From contig CM007992.1 in assembly GCA_002189035.1 (NCBI GenBank), positions 992,001 through 1,056,000 on the forward strand: a stretch of 64,000 bases of DNA, written 5' to 3'. Of this stretch, positions 1-10,129 are shown one piece after another. The position numbers and the translations under genes were made by a program. A model generated the notes under the pieces. It worked only from the letters and a program-made list of their open reading frames with translations, searched no databases and was not told the origin of the DNA. Each line of letters begins with the position of its first letter. Positions within the stretch are counted from its first letter, which is position 1. The DNA is from Utricularia gibba (Eukaryota > Streptophyta > Magnoliopsida > Lamiales > Lentibulariaceae).

Positions 1-1153
1 AAATTTTTATGTACTTTGACTATTTTATTGTTATTTCTAAATGTGTGATTATTGATTCCAATAAAAATTGCCCACATTTTGAAATCAGTATTATTTTTAA
101 TTATTTATATTTGGGATGATAAAAAAAAATTCCAATGTGCTAAAGCTTTAGGATCTTTTTGGTACAATTTCAATTTCAATAAAAGTATTTTTAAAGTGAT
201 TCTTAGATAAAATATGATCACTTTTGTTCTGCGTAAAATGAAACAATGAAATGTTTCAATTTTTTGAGAAACTAAGAGATACTTGCTCCAATAAAAACAG
301 AATTAATTCTTAAATATAATGAATCATATTTTTTAGAGTTATTTTTTGAAGTTTCACCAAACATACATTTATCTTATCTGGTGATAAGAAGCCTAATGTC
401 ACGCATGTAGAAAAAGATGTGGGGGGTTTGGGGGCCGGGGTTGGCGGACGTCACTCTTTATTGCAACCCAGATGATGTTCTTGTTCAATTCTCACGCGTT
501 TGCCGCTGTCCACTCGCAGACTGTTGTTTTGTCTGTCTTGTGTTTGTCTGCATGATCTCACTTGTTCTGATGTTTTGTTGGTAAAAGAAAAACGAACAAA
601 CTGTATGTAATAGGGGGGCTTTTTTTTAATGGAGATAGATTCGAGATTCGAGATAAGCTTCAACCGGCTTTAAGGCAACAATTGTCTTCTTTGGAGGGGG
701 TGATAATTGATCTGGGGAATTAGAAAGTTGTAAGAAAGAAAGGATGGGAAAACACCAGATGTCGCCATTCCCAAGATGAGAAAAGAAGATAAACCCTGAG
801 TTGTTCACACCACTTCGCACAAACAAATAAAAAGAAGTTAATGCTCTGAGAGTGAACCTGCCTTTAATTCTTCCTTTCTTTCCCTGACTTGAGACGACTC
901 CAAATCCCGATCTCTACAGCTTGTGTATTTAGTATTTTTCTGAAAAAAGCGCCATAAAACTCGGGAGACCCTCGCGTGGGATGCATTCAAAAACAGAAAA
1001 AAGATTGCTTCTTCCTGTGAACAAACAGTGGATTTTGTTTCAGAGAGGTTTTCTGGGAAAAACCGAAGGGCAAAAGGAGGAGACAAACTGAACACAAAAC
1101 CCACAAAGGAAAAAGAGGGTTTCTTTTTTCACAGCTGAGAAGCTAAGAAGAAG
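1..1153. other. Upstream region of the KNOX1 gene
   Basis: No gene is recognised here. The first 420 bases are AT-rich. GC content rises after that, and the final 300 bases are purine-rich and look like promoter plus 5' leader of the homeobox gene that starts at 1154. The small reading frames on the minus strand have no family character. Confidence 0.5.
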
Positions 1154-2751
1154 ATGGAAGGTGGTGGCTCCAGCAGTGGTGGCTCTTGTTTGATGGGTTT
1201 TGGAGGAGAAAACAGTAGTCTGTTTTGGCCTCTCACCGGTTACCTTCCGCCGGCTATGATGACTAACAATAGTAGCGACCACGGGGGTGGCGCCTACGTC
1301 TTCACCGGCGGAGACCACCGTTATTTCATGGAAACTCCGGGCGGTGAACAGCTATCTTCCATCAAAGCCAAAATCATGGCTCACCCTCTCTACACCCGTC
1401 TCTTAGCTGCCTATGTTAACTGTCAGAAGGTGATCTTTTTTCTCCCCTCTTAAACATATCTGCAGAGTTTGTCTAGGAACAAGAAAAAAAAAAAAAAAGA
1501 AAGTTTGCATCACATCTTCGAACCTGTCTCAGATTGGAGCTCCGGCAGAGGCGGTGGCGCGTCTGGAGCAAGCGTGTGCATCCGCGGCGGCGATGGTTCC
1601 ACAGGGAAGCAGCAACTGGGTTGCTCAGGATCCTGCCCTTGATCAATTCATGGAAGCTTACTGTGAGATGCTAACCAAATACGAGCAAGAGCTCTCCAAA
1701 CCCTTCAAAGAAGCAATGGTTTTCCTCTCCAAAATCGAGGGACAACTGAAAGCTCTCACCTTGATACCCTCCTATTCAGGTACTAGTGAAGAAAAAATGT
1801 CCATGTTTTATATTGATTCAGATCTCGATTTGGTGTAATTGAGCTCCCATGTGCATGTTTCCAAGAAAGTTATCTGTTTTTACTTTAAAGAAAAAGCTTT
1901 GGGGGTTTTCTAAGTGTTCTGTTGCTCTACCTGCATCCTTTCCCCTTCCCCATCTCTGCAGTGTGCTTCTTCTTTACATTCCTTCAAGTGTGCCGCTATT
2001 TTTGAGACAAGTCTTGTGTCCACTGTACTCATTAATGTATGCATATTTGCCTCCATTTCCTTGTTCCTTGCTTTTGACTGCTAGCAGCAGGAAGTGATTT
2101 CTCTGGATGGTGTGTCTCCTGAGGTGCATTTTAGAATCATTCTCACCTTACTTTGCGCTGATGCTGATTTGGCTGACAGTTTGTGGTGAGGCACTGGAAC
2201 GAAACGGATCATCTGAGGAGGAGTTTGAGCTCGATGTGGGCAACAATGGCGGCTTCATCGACCCTCAAGCTGAAGACCAGGAGCTCAAGGGGCAGCTGCT
2301 TCGGAAGTACGGCGGGTACTTAGGCAGCCTGAAGCAGGAATTCATGAAGAAGCGGAAGAAAGGGAAGCTCCCCAAAGATGCCCGGCAGAAGCTCCTCGAC
2401 TGGTGGAGCCGTCACTACAAGTGGCCCTACCCATCGGTAAGGTTCTCCGGCAGCCCTCAATGGTGGTTGGCTATGGAGAGGAAGGTGACGAGTTTCGGTT
2501 GGTTTGTTGCAGGAAGCCCAGAAGGTGGCGCTGGCGGAGGCGACGGGACTGGACCAGAAGCAGATCAACAACTGGTTCATTAACCAGAGGAAACGGCACT
2601 GGAAGCCGTCGGAGGACATGCAGTTCGTGGTGATGGATGCGGCGGCGCACCATCATCCCATTTCTACATGGACAATGTGGGTGCCATGGGGAATCCCTAC
2701 GCCATGGATATCTCAGCCTCCATGAACCATCACCACCACCATCTGCCGTGA
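1154..2751 (+). CDS. STM: Class I KNOX homeobox transcription factor, SHOOT MERISTEMLESS-like
   Basis: Homeodomain transcription factor of the TALE class; family members act in the nucleus to keep shoot meristem cells undetermined. Four exons fit splice consensus and phase: 1154-1429, 1533-1779, 2180-2436 and 2513 onward. The protein has KNOX1 (about residues 70-115, across the exon 1/2 junction), KNOX2 (about 115-165), ELK (209-230, beginning [12 protein letters not shown]) and a homeodomain (about 231-294) with the TALE signature and [13 protein letters not shown]. The tail [12 protein letters not shown] is typical of STM rather than KNAT1 or KNAT2/6, so the symbol is an inference. The literal frame stops at 2725 after an unrelated tail. 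One more base at the CCC run 2657-2659 would give a family-like end containing [18 protein letters not shown] and stop at 2751, for about 339 residues. Confidence 0.9.
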
Positions 2752-4389
2752 CAACACCCTCGCCGCCTGCCTGCTATGCCTGCTACCATGTTCATGTCAT
2801 ATGCTGCTATTCAAGCCTAAGTTGCGATTGCCCCTAAAAAACTTCTGCATTCTGAAATTTCAAAGGGAAAACACCCATCAAGTTGCATGTGGCATGTCCA
2901 ATCTCACTTCAGTGGGTCATGTTTTGGGTGGATGGTTTTTGACCATAATCAAACACATTTAGAAAAACTATGAATGTATCACAATTTAATCATGATCTGT
3001 TAAACAAATATAGATATCGGAAATAACAATAAAAATTAAATATAATTATACATACGAATTCATTTAATGCAGGGAACAAGGAAACCGTACCCTTCTTTTA
3101 GCCGCATGACACGGACATCGCTGGAAGGGCTGTGTTCAGAGGGCTACTGTAGCAAGTTTGGGAACACTTCTTTCTTATCCTTTAGAAATGACCCTGGTGG
3201 TGGTAAGGAGCATCAGCAACCACAGATGGTTCACCAAAAGCTGAACCGTAGCCTGCTTTGACGAGAGCTCTTGAACCAGACTGGAGATCCGGTATACAGA
3301 AAGTCCGCAACATACTACTGTTGAGAATAGCCATGAGACAAGGAGACCAACTGCAGATCTCGGTCCTTATATCCTCGGGTAGACCAACTGCAGTCGCAGA
3401 TCTTGGTTTTCTGATTGCGTATCCGATGCACGATTTCAATCAATTGAAGGCAAGTAGATGAAGATCAAAAGCCTAGATCTTTTGATGATAGAAACTAACT
3501 ATTTCACAACTCACTTCGGTAGCTATTGACGAGCTCTTTTCTACGTCGTCTAGGTTGGCCATTTCCTCCGCTCCTCCAATATACTAACAGTTCTCTACGG
3601 AAAAAAAAAGGAAAACTGAAAATCTCAATTACAGAAACGAATTCACGACCGGAATCCCTACCTCCTCCGCAATCGGAAGGCGTTGCATCCACGTGATCTG
3701 CGTTTCCCGATCCATGAGACGGCGTTGCAGCAAGTTCCCCTATTTGCACTTCGCCTTCACCTACAACCCACGGAACTGAAGAGTGCGAAGCACTCAACAC
3801 CGCCTAAACGACGGGGCCCAAACGATAGGAAGAAATTCCGGCTCAGCAACAATTAATAATAAAATCAATAAATTGGTTTATTTATGACCTCATATACTAA
3901 TAAATACATCACATATTAAATATATTTGTGAAATTTATTTACAAATAAATAATTTAAATATACTATTAACTAAATAAGAGAATTTTTAAAAATGATACGA
4001 ATTAAATGATTTTTTTAAATTGAATTGGAGGTGCACGTGACAAACTCATTGAATTGACAGGCAATTCGCGTGAACGATGACCCCCGCCGGATTCGTAATA
4101 AATAACTGCTATCGGGACAGTCCCAACTCCCGACACGAGGACGGAGGGAGGAGGACTCATTTAAGCACATTTTTTTTAATCGAGAAACGATCGTCTTCTC
4201 AGCGGAAACGGCGGTTCATTTTATTACAGTAGAGAAGCTCCAAAACACCATAAAAACCTTAGAAGAACTTCCCTTCGGCAGTTAAACACCCTAGAACAGA
4301 ACCCTGCGTAAAAACATCAGCAACAGAGACGGAGACACACACCGGGGAACACGGAGGTTACGTCGGGGGTCGGAGTTAAAACGAACTTT
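2752..4389. other. Intergenic; unresolved GC-richer island at 3060-3830
   Basis: The first 300 bases are probably the 3' UTR of the KNOX gene. From about 3060 to 3830 the base composition is more gene-like, with open minus-strand stretches at 3182-3439 and 3504-3800. The latter opens with GTG, has no usable ATG and runs into a donor-like GTAGGG. I recognise no protein family; it may be a non-coding transcript, a decayed gene or promoter. From 3840 to 4390 the sequence is AT-rich and then the 3' flank of the phytocyanin gene. Confidence 0.35.
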
Positions 4390-5164
4390 TTAGGCGCCGA
4401 TGACGCAGCCTATCAACAACCCGACCATCATCAGCCCTTTTGCGCCTTTGACCAAGGGGGCGCCGGACGGCCGCGACGGCGGCGGGAGGTGCGGTTCTTC
4501 TGGCGGAGGAAAACTTGGCTTCACCGGAGGATCGTACGGTTCACTGGGCGGTTCGTATCTCTCGGGGGGTATGCTTCCGGAGCAGGCCAGTAAGGCTCCG
4601 GTGGGGCATGATCCGGCTTCACCGGGTCAAATGGACCGAACGGATCGGGTGGGGCCAGATCCGGCCTCACGGGGTCGAATCCAGGGCTCGGGTTCTGGGG
4701 CTCCGGCCAAAACGGGTCGAGGTCCGACTCAACGGGAACCGGCAACTTCAACCCGTTCCTACAGTTCTCCAGATTTCCGCTCACGAAGTAACGCACGCCT
4801 TCCTCCTCCAACGCCACGTGATCGGTGTACATCCTTATGGGGTTCCTCAAATCACACGCCTCGAACTCCTCCGGCCCGCGCACCTCCAAAATCGCCTCCA
4901 CCGCGCCGGAGTTCTTAAACCCTAAACCCAAAATCCACAAAATCACTCAAACAAAACACAGTATGACAAACAGAGAAAACAAAATAAAAAAATCCACTTA
5001 CAGAGCTTATCCCCGACTTTAAAAACCCGGCCAGCCAACCAAGAAGAAACGTTCATCTCAGGAACCCACCCATCACCCCCACCCACAAAGTGATGGGTCT
5101 GCGCAGAAACTCCAGCGACGGCGACCACCGCGAGAATCAAAAAAGCCCAGAAACCCGCCGCCAT
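4390..5164 (-). CDS. Phytocyanin, early nodulin-like, GPI-anchored type
   Basis: Secreted cupredoxin-fold protein of the plant cell surface. Exon 1 (5002-5164) encodes an N-terminal signal peptide (MAAGFWAFLILAVVAVAG) and the start of the domain (THHFVGGGDGW). Exon 2 begins at 4921 after an acceptor, and the junction codon gives GDKLWFKNSG. The domain runs to about residue 125 and is followed by a Pro/Asp-rich linker. The usual copper-ligand histidines are replaced (GAVEAILEV and ENCRNGLKL), so it probably does not bind copper, like many early nodulin-like proteins. The literal frame ends at 4521. One extra base in the six-C run (minus strand; 4564-4569) would open a proline-rich stretch and a hydrophobic tail ending LMMVGLLIGCVIGA, a typical GPI signal, with stop at 4390 and about 231 residues. 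The antisense frame 4400-4918 is a shadow. Confidence 0.85.
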
Positions 5165-6241
5165 AACAACCTTCGCTTGTCTCCAACACCGCCCCTGAAA
5201 AGGCTACGAACTGGGACCGAGTAAAGATGTGGGAAAAGTGGCGGGCATTAAATAAGCGGAGGGAGATGGCGTGAAGAGTAGTTGGGGGCGGAGTGGAGGT
5301 TGCAGAAACCCGAAACATTTGGAGGGTAGTCGATAACATGTGTAGGTGTACGTGGCCGTGTTCCGAGAGAAGGTTTCTGGTTAAAGGAGGACACGTGCGT
5401 CGCATTTTCACCTACCGAAAATATTTCGAATTTCACCCCAATCACCGTCTTCTGGAGAGGTACCGCGAAGTCTTTCAAGCTCCACCTTTCAAAATCAAGC
5501 CCGCCTTTTCAAAAAGCCATGTCTCAGGATTAATAATTAATTTTTGGTTTAGGTGTTAATTAAATTTTATTATAAGTCCTCACCAAAGTAAGTTTGATAT
5601 TACCAACTTAAACTAATCTCATATCATAGGAAAATAAAGGAATAAATATAGTAGAATGATTTAAGTGAATCTTACAAGAGATTTTTTTTCGACATAGTAT
5701 CTTTGATAGTAATTCTAAAGTTAAGCATATTTGATTCAATGTAATTTCATGATAAGTGATCATATAGTAATCTAATGATCAAATTTGATTAAATGTAAAA
5801 TCGCGAGAATTCAAAATTTGAAACGGATAATATTATATAAGAAAAATGTGAGTTGTAGTAGTTATTAAATTTTACATGATATGTATGATGAGAAAATTGT
5901 ATTACAAAATCAATAGTTTTAATATTCTGTTAAAATTAATCATCAAAATTTTATATATATGCATTATTAGTCTCCAAGTTTGATATATTGATATAATTAA
6001 TTTTTAATATTTTATATTTTAGGCAATTTTGTATTATTCATTGTTTGAATACTGAACACAATTTATCATCAATTATTCAAAAAGTTAGTACAATTAATTG
6101 TGGATTAATTTTATAAAATTTTTGAATAATTAAGAAACTAATAATGTCAATTATTTTAAATAATAAAGATTATTTATTTTAAATTAATGAAATTTTAAAA
6201 TATTCTGCTCTGGAATATTCTGTGATCAAACACAAGATATT
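5165..6241. other. Intergenic; phytocyanin upstream region and AT-rich spacer
   Basis: Bases 5165 to about 5530 are of mixed composition and lie upstream of the phytocyanin ATG, so they probably hold its promoter. From 5530 to 6200 the DNA is extremely AT-rich with no coding signal. I see no recognisable transposon ends. Confidence 0.5.
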
Positions 6242-7333
6242 TCAAGCCCAGATGGCCATGAGGGACATTGCTCCTGCACCCAAGAACACTCCCAGATAGC
6301 ACTTGAGTTGAAGCCTGATGCTTCCTTGCAGCTTCCTCCCCATGAAATCCGACGCCAAGAGATCCACCAGCGCCATGTAAATCAGCAGCCCTGCGGAGGA
6401 GGCGTTGAGCAGCTTCCTCCCCATGAAATCGACAACGGCAAAGAAGAACGCCATTGTCGCCCTCCTCACCAGGTTGTACTGGGCCTGTAGTCAATTCGGC
6501 GGTGAGCTAATTGAATGGCTGTTAGGGAGGGAATGATCGGTGGTTACTTGCAGGATGCATCCGCCGAGACCCATCCCTTCGAACATTTGGTGTGGAGGCA
6601 TAGAGCGGCGATCAGGCCTTTGATTGAGCAGGTGTTTGAAGATGCGCCTAGGGATAAGCCGATTACTACCGAGTGAACAACGATCCCGAGCTCCAACACC
6701 TGCAAATCTCCAGTCGGTAGTGAGTTTAATGTGGGGATTTGATTTCATGAATCTTCTGGTAAAAATGGTTGTTTGTGTAGCTACTACCATAGCAATGATT
6801 CTGTGACGGAGAACGTCCGACCCATCGGCCTCCACCATCATGGCATGTTGGTGAGGATGATGTCGATGCGCCTCGGGCGCCATTGCTGTATGATTCTGAT
6901 TGTATAAGCTTGTCGCCAGAGAATCAACCATCAGCGTGATGATGGCGGAAAATCATCGCCAAGAATCGGTAAAGGGAAACAGATGCCACGGCTTCTTCGG
7001 CAAATGTGGAGAAGACAGCATTCCGAAAGAATCAGGCAAAACATGCATGAACCCAGTAGCCAAAATGATCCCGGAGGAGAATGCTTTCGCTATGGTGAAT
7101 AACGAGCGGTCGGGGTCCAACGCAGGAACGGCGCGAGTGACTAACGGTAAGCTCACGCCGATGATGCTCGACAGAAGGATTACTGCGACGGCGATCAGTT
7201 TCAAGGGTAGAGCTTGTTTTTCGCTGGTGCAATGGGTCAGATCCGCGGCGCCTTCTTCGTCGACGACGGAGAAAACTCCGACGAATAAGTGGGAGAGGAT
7301 GAGGAAGAGGGTTAGTGCACGACAAGGAGACAT
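6242..7333 (-). pseudogene. ZIP-family zinc/iron transporter, frame-disrupted with internal deletion
   Basis: Three exons are visible: 6788-7333, 6548-6699 and 6242-6484. Intact relatives move divalent metals across membranes with eight helices. Seen here: a signal sequence, LKLIAVAVILLSS, the helix FTIAKAFSSGIILATGFMHV, TLMVDSLATSLY, a short His-rich loop (HRHHPHQH), then [20 protein letters not shown] and [14 protein letters not shown]. Lesions: an in-frame stop at 6953-6955 caused by a paired -1/+1 change within about 20 bases, a 2-base insertion near 6589-6592, and in exon 3 the loss of the conserved helix usually beginning TPFGIALG. The lost helix is replaced by a second copy of DFMGRKL encoded by an exact 22-base direct repeat (6328-6349 and 6409-6430). 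The ATG at 7333 was chosen because the longer open frame starts with TTG. It could still be transcribed; assembly error is an alternative for the small indels. Confidence 0.7.
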
Positions 7334-7617
7334 GTTCGGGATCGGCAAAATGCAGTCTTCTGGGAGCGATACTTATTCAGATCAAAGTGGCGAGCGTACG
7401 GATGAAGCATGGAAGTGCACGCGCCCCTTGAGTCAAGCGTACGCATTTGATGACGTGGCTTAGTGATTGCCATCCACGTGGATATGAGGGCCCATCCGGA
7501 TATTAGAATATATTAAATACCCGCCTTACGTTCTACATTAAAAAATATAATAGTAATTAGATAAATAATAATGATTTTCTGATTGAGCTAAACCCTATCG
7601 AAGATCATTCGTCGGAA
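7334..7617. promoter_or_regulatory. Shared divergent promoter region, ZIP and BAG genes
   Basis: Only 284 bases separate the minus-strand ZIP start from the plus-strand BAG start, so both promoters and leaders must lie here. The middle is AT-rich (around 7500-7570). I cannot assign individual elements. Confidence 0.5.
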
Positions 7618-8480
7618 ATGAAACCGTCGCTGTGGCCCGGAATTCAATTCTCCGCCGCGTCCGCTGCGAGAGTTATCTGTTCCTTGCGAACTGAACTCTC
7701 GTCGCCTGAGGCTCGCTCTGATAGCCTTCGAGTTGGGCTTCAGGAAAAAATCCTTACGAATCCTTACGGCCGCGAATACTCCGCGGCTGTGAAGATTCAG
7801 TCTGCCTATCGGTCGCACTTGACGCGAGAGCTTGTTAGGAAGATCGCCGCCGTTAATTCTGAAGCCAATTACTGGCAGGGACTCCTCCAAACTCAGGCAA
7901 GAAACCATTATTGTATTCTGCGTCTGTTCACCTTGTATGATTTCATTGCTCCAGCTTTCGTTCAATCAAAGTGTGATGCATTGTGCAATTAATATTTATT
8001 TTGGATGTTTTTGATCCCTATCCCGCACTTTCATAGACTCCCAAGAAAGTATTCTGTTGCTATTTATTGATGCACATGTAGCCTTTAGTCCTTTTTGTGC
8101 AACTCCTCAGGATTCTTAGTTTGAAACCTTAAAGATTTCTGTTCGAATCCTGGATGATACTCTAGGTGCCTGCATGCGTAGGCGTATTAAAGAAATTACA
8201 TGGTTTCATGGATCAGGAAACAGTGGATGCCGTGCGTGGTAGTGATAAGGAGCGATTGAGGATCAATGAGGGACTAATGAGGTTATTGCTGAGGCTCGAC
8301 TCTGTACCTGGGCTGGATCCCAATGTAAGAGAGCTCAGGAGGCATGTCATTAGGAGGATTGTGGGATTGCAGGAGATATTAGATGCAGTTTCAGATAGTA
8401 GGGTTCATGGGTATCTAAGATACTGGGAGGAAATGTGTGCAGAGATTGAGAGCCAGGATTGCAAGAGGTGGGGGACATGA
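7618..8480 (+). CDS. BAG-family co-chaperone with IQ motif, BAG5-like
   Basis: BAG-domain proteins bind Hsp70 and regulate its nucleotide cycle; the plant BAG5-7 group also binds calmodulin through an IQ motif. Exon 1 (7618-7896) encodes a short N-terminus and the IQ region YSAAVKIQSAYRSHLTREL (about residues 54-75). Exon 2 (8217-8480) encodes the BAG domain (ETVDAVRGSDKERLRIN through HVIRRIVGLQEILDAV). The joined product is 180 residues, a little shorter than Arabidopsis BAG5. The join needs a GC-AG intron: CAG/GCAAGA at 7897 and ATCAG/GAAAC at 8217. It keeps phase exactly and gives the conserved LQTQ-ETVDAV. Arabidopsis BAG5 is mitochondrial; targeting here is not shown. A decayed copy of exon 2 lies at 12205-12400. 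Confidence 0.85.
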
Positions 8481-8712
8481 AATGGAACGGTTTTGTGCTG
8501 AGTTTCCTCAGCGATGAATATATACATGTTACACATATACTACGCTTTGAGGTTTTGAAGCCAGGAGAAGGAAAAACAAATGAAAAAAAGAGGGTCCGGT
8601 AGTTACACTTGGATCAATGGGATAGAACATAGTTTTTATTCATGAAAACTGAAGAACACCACTGTTATTCCAAGGCAAGGAAAGGGGAAGTGAACAACAT
8701 CATTCACAGCTC

Positions 8713-10025
8713 TTAATATGTGGAGGTGAAGTTGTGGTTGGAGCATGTAGTTCCATGGCCAAGCAACGAGTGGCTGAAGCCTAGTCTTGATCGAGCAATG
8801 TCAAACTCCAACAGGGTATCCTCAATCAGAAGCGCTCCGATGACGATTGAAGCCATATCGTTATCAGTTGCTTCGGTGAATCCCAGACAAGCCACATTTT
8901 CATTCACCTGTACCAGCGAATTCAACCCTGTTATTGTCCAAGTTGGCCGATTTGCACCATTCAGTTCGAGGTTGATGTGCGGAACCAATCTGGATGCCTT
9001 TCTTATCTGGAAGCACACGTCGAATGGAGCGACAGCAGGAACCACCCGTCTGATGTTCCTGGACCGCGCCTCTTTGATGAAAGCAGAGGTCAGTGCTCTG
9101 TAAATCGAGGGATGTAACAGACTGAAACGATGCACTGTGCTGATTCTCGTCCCCCATTCCCGTCTCCTTGGAACGCAAGTAGAGTTGTGTTGATTGGGAT
9201 CTGATGGTCCCCGACGGTAATGGACCTTAAACCGATGAAGTATTGGGGAGATCTCCGCCCTAAGGTGTTTATTTCTCTACTCCTGGGGTTGACGTAGAGA
9301 GGAGTATAAGTCAGCAAGGTGGGCACTGTTAATCCAGGAATGACGTTGAAGGGGACGTTTCCGAACACTATGAGTCCTGGGTGCGCCGCAGACGACGGTA
9401 GACAGACTGCGAACCTCCTGGGAAAGTTGAATGCGGCCGCGAGCTGCAGGGGAAAACCGACTGGGGAACGGCCTAATCCGATTAGGCCGGTGGTACCAGC
9501 AGCAAGTTCAGATTGAATGCCCGTCGGACCACAAACGAAGGTGAAGTTGTGTACTACAGCCAGAGGTCCCGGATGGGATCCTTGGATGGATGCAAGGGAA
9601 ATGACGTCCTGCGCAACCTCACCGTCAGAGGTTAACACAGGGAACGGATTGGACGCAAAGGCGCTACAAGTGTTGTTATTGCATCCGGGTCCTTGAGGTG
9701 TATTGCAGGTTCGCCAACAACCGTAGTCCACCGGGCCGGCTATCCGGCAAGTGGGGGAGCCGCAGGAAGCTGCTCTGTAGGAGGAGGAGACGTAGTTGCT
9801 TGCACAGTTGACCCACGTGGTATCGGCCCCAAGATTAACTGCGAGGGTGAGTGATACAAATGGGGTTCTTTGTCGTATACGGGTGAGGTATTGGTTTGTG
9901 GATGCATCTTTGTTGACCAGGAGCGCCACCGCCCGCGGCCGGAAGGATCTCTGGGCGGCTGCCGAGCCAAGGAGCAGCAGCAAACCAGAAATGATGAAAC
10001 AGAGAAGCTTCTCTGGAGTCCCCAT
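8713..10025 (-). CDS. Xylanase-inhibitor / EDGP-like (basic 7S globulin family) protein, copy A
   Basis: Intronless secreted pepsin-fold protein of the TAXI/EDGP group, which inhibits microbial xylanases or xyloglucan endoglucanases in the cell wall. A signal peptide is visible (MGTPEKLLCFIISGLLLLLG), then LAVNLGADTTWVNC where an active protease has D-T-G. The second catalytic motif is replaced by GGTRIST, so it is a non-catalytic homologue. A Cys-rich loop (NNNTCSAF), GTTGLIGLGRS and the C-terminal NVACLGF are also present. The literal frame breaks at the five-C run 9151-9155. One more base joins both parts into 437 residues, the normal family length. A second copy lies at 12682-13996. A TATA-like sequence lies about 92 bases upstream of the ATG. 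Confidence 0.85.
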
Positions 10026-10049
10026 CTCTCTCTCTCTCTACAAGACGAT

Positions 10050-10085
10050 GAGCTGAGCTGAGCTGATCTGATCTGATCTGATCTA
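10050..10085. repeat. Pentanucleotide microsatellite in the copy A leader
   Basis: About seven tandem copies of a GAGCT/GATCT-type pentamer stand just upstream of the copy A start codon, beside a CT run (10026-10039). Copy B has only a short degenerate version, so the array expanded after the duplication or contracted in B. Confidence 0.8.
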
Positions 10086-10114
10086 TTCTGCTCCGATCCT
10101 ATCCAGTCTTGCTG

Positions 10115-10123
10115 CTTATAAAG
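10115..10123 (-). promoter_or_regulatory. Putative TATA box of EDGP-like copy A
   Basis: On the minus strand the sequence reads CTTTATAAG, about 92 bases upstream of the ATG. The same element is kept in copy B, 67 bases upstream of its ATG. The position fits a TATA box; no transcript data are available. Confidence 0.55.
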
Positions 10124-10129
10124 GGATCA

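Noticed and set aside
4400-4918. A 172-codon plus-strand frame starting with ATG
   Set aside because: It is antisense to phytocyanin exon 2; its Gly/Pro-rich text is the complement of the proline-rich linker and has no family character.
4916-4930. Telomere-like AAACCCTAAACCC, and TTTAGGGTTTAG at about 10531-10542
   Set aside because: Only about two repeat units each; the first lies at the intron acceptor of the phytocyanin gene. Far too short for interstitial telomeric DNA, and telo-boxes act in promoters.
6900-7463. A 187-codon plus-strand frame
   Set aside because: Antisense to ZIP exon 1 and its promoter; the recognisable protein is on the minus strand.
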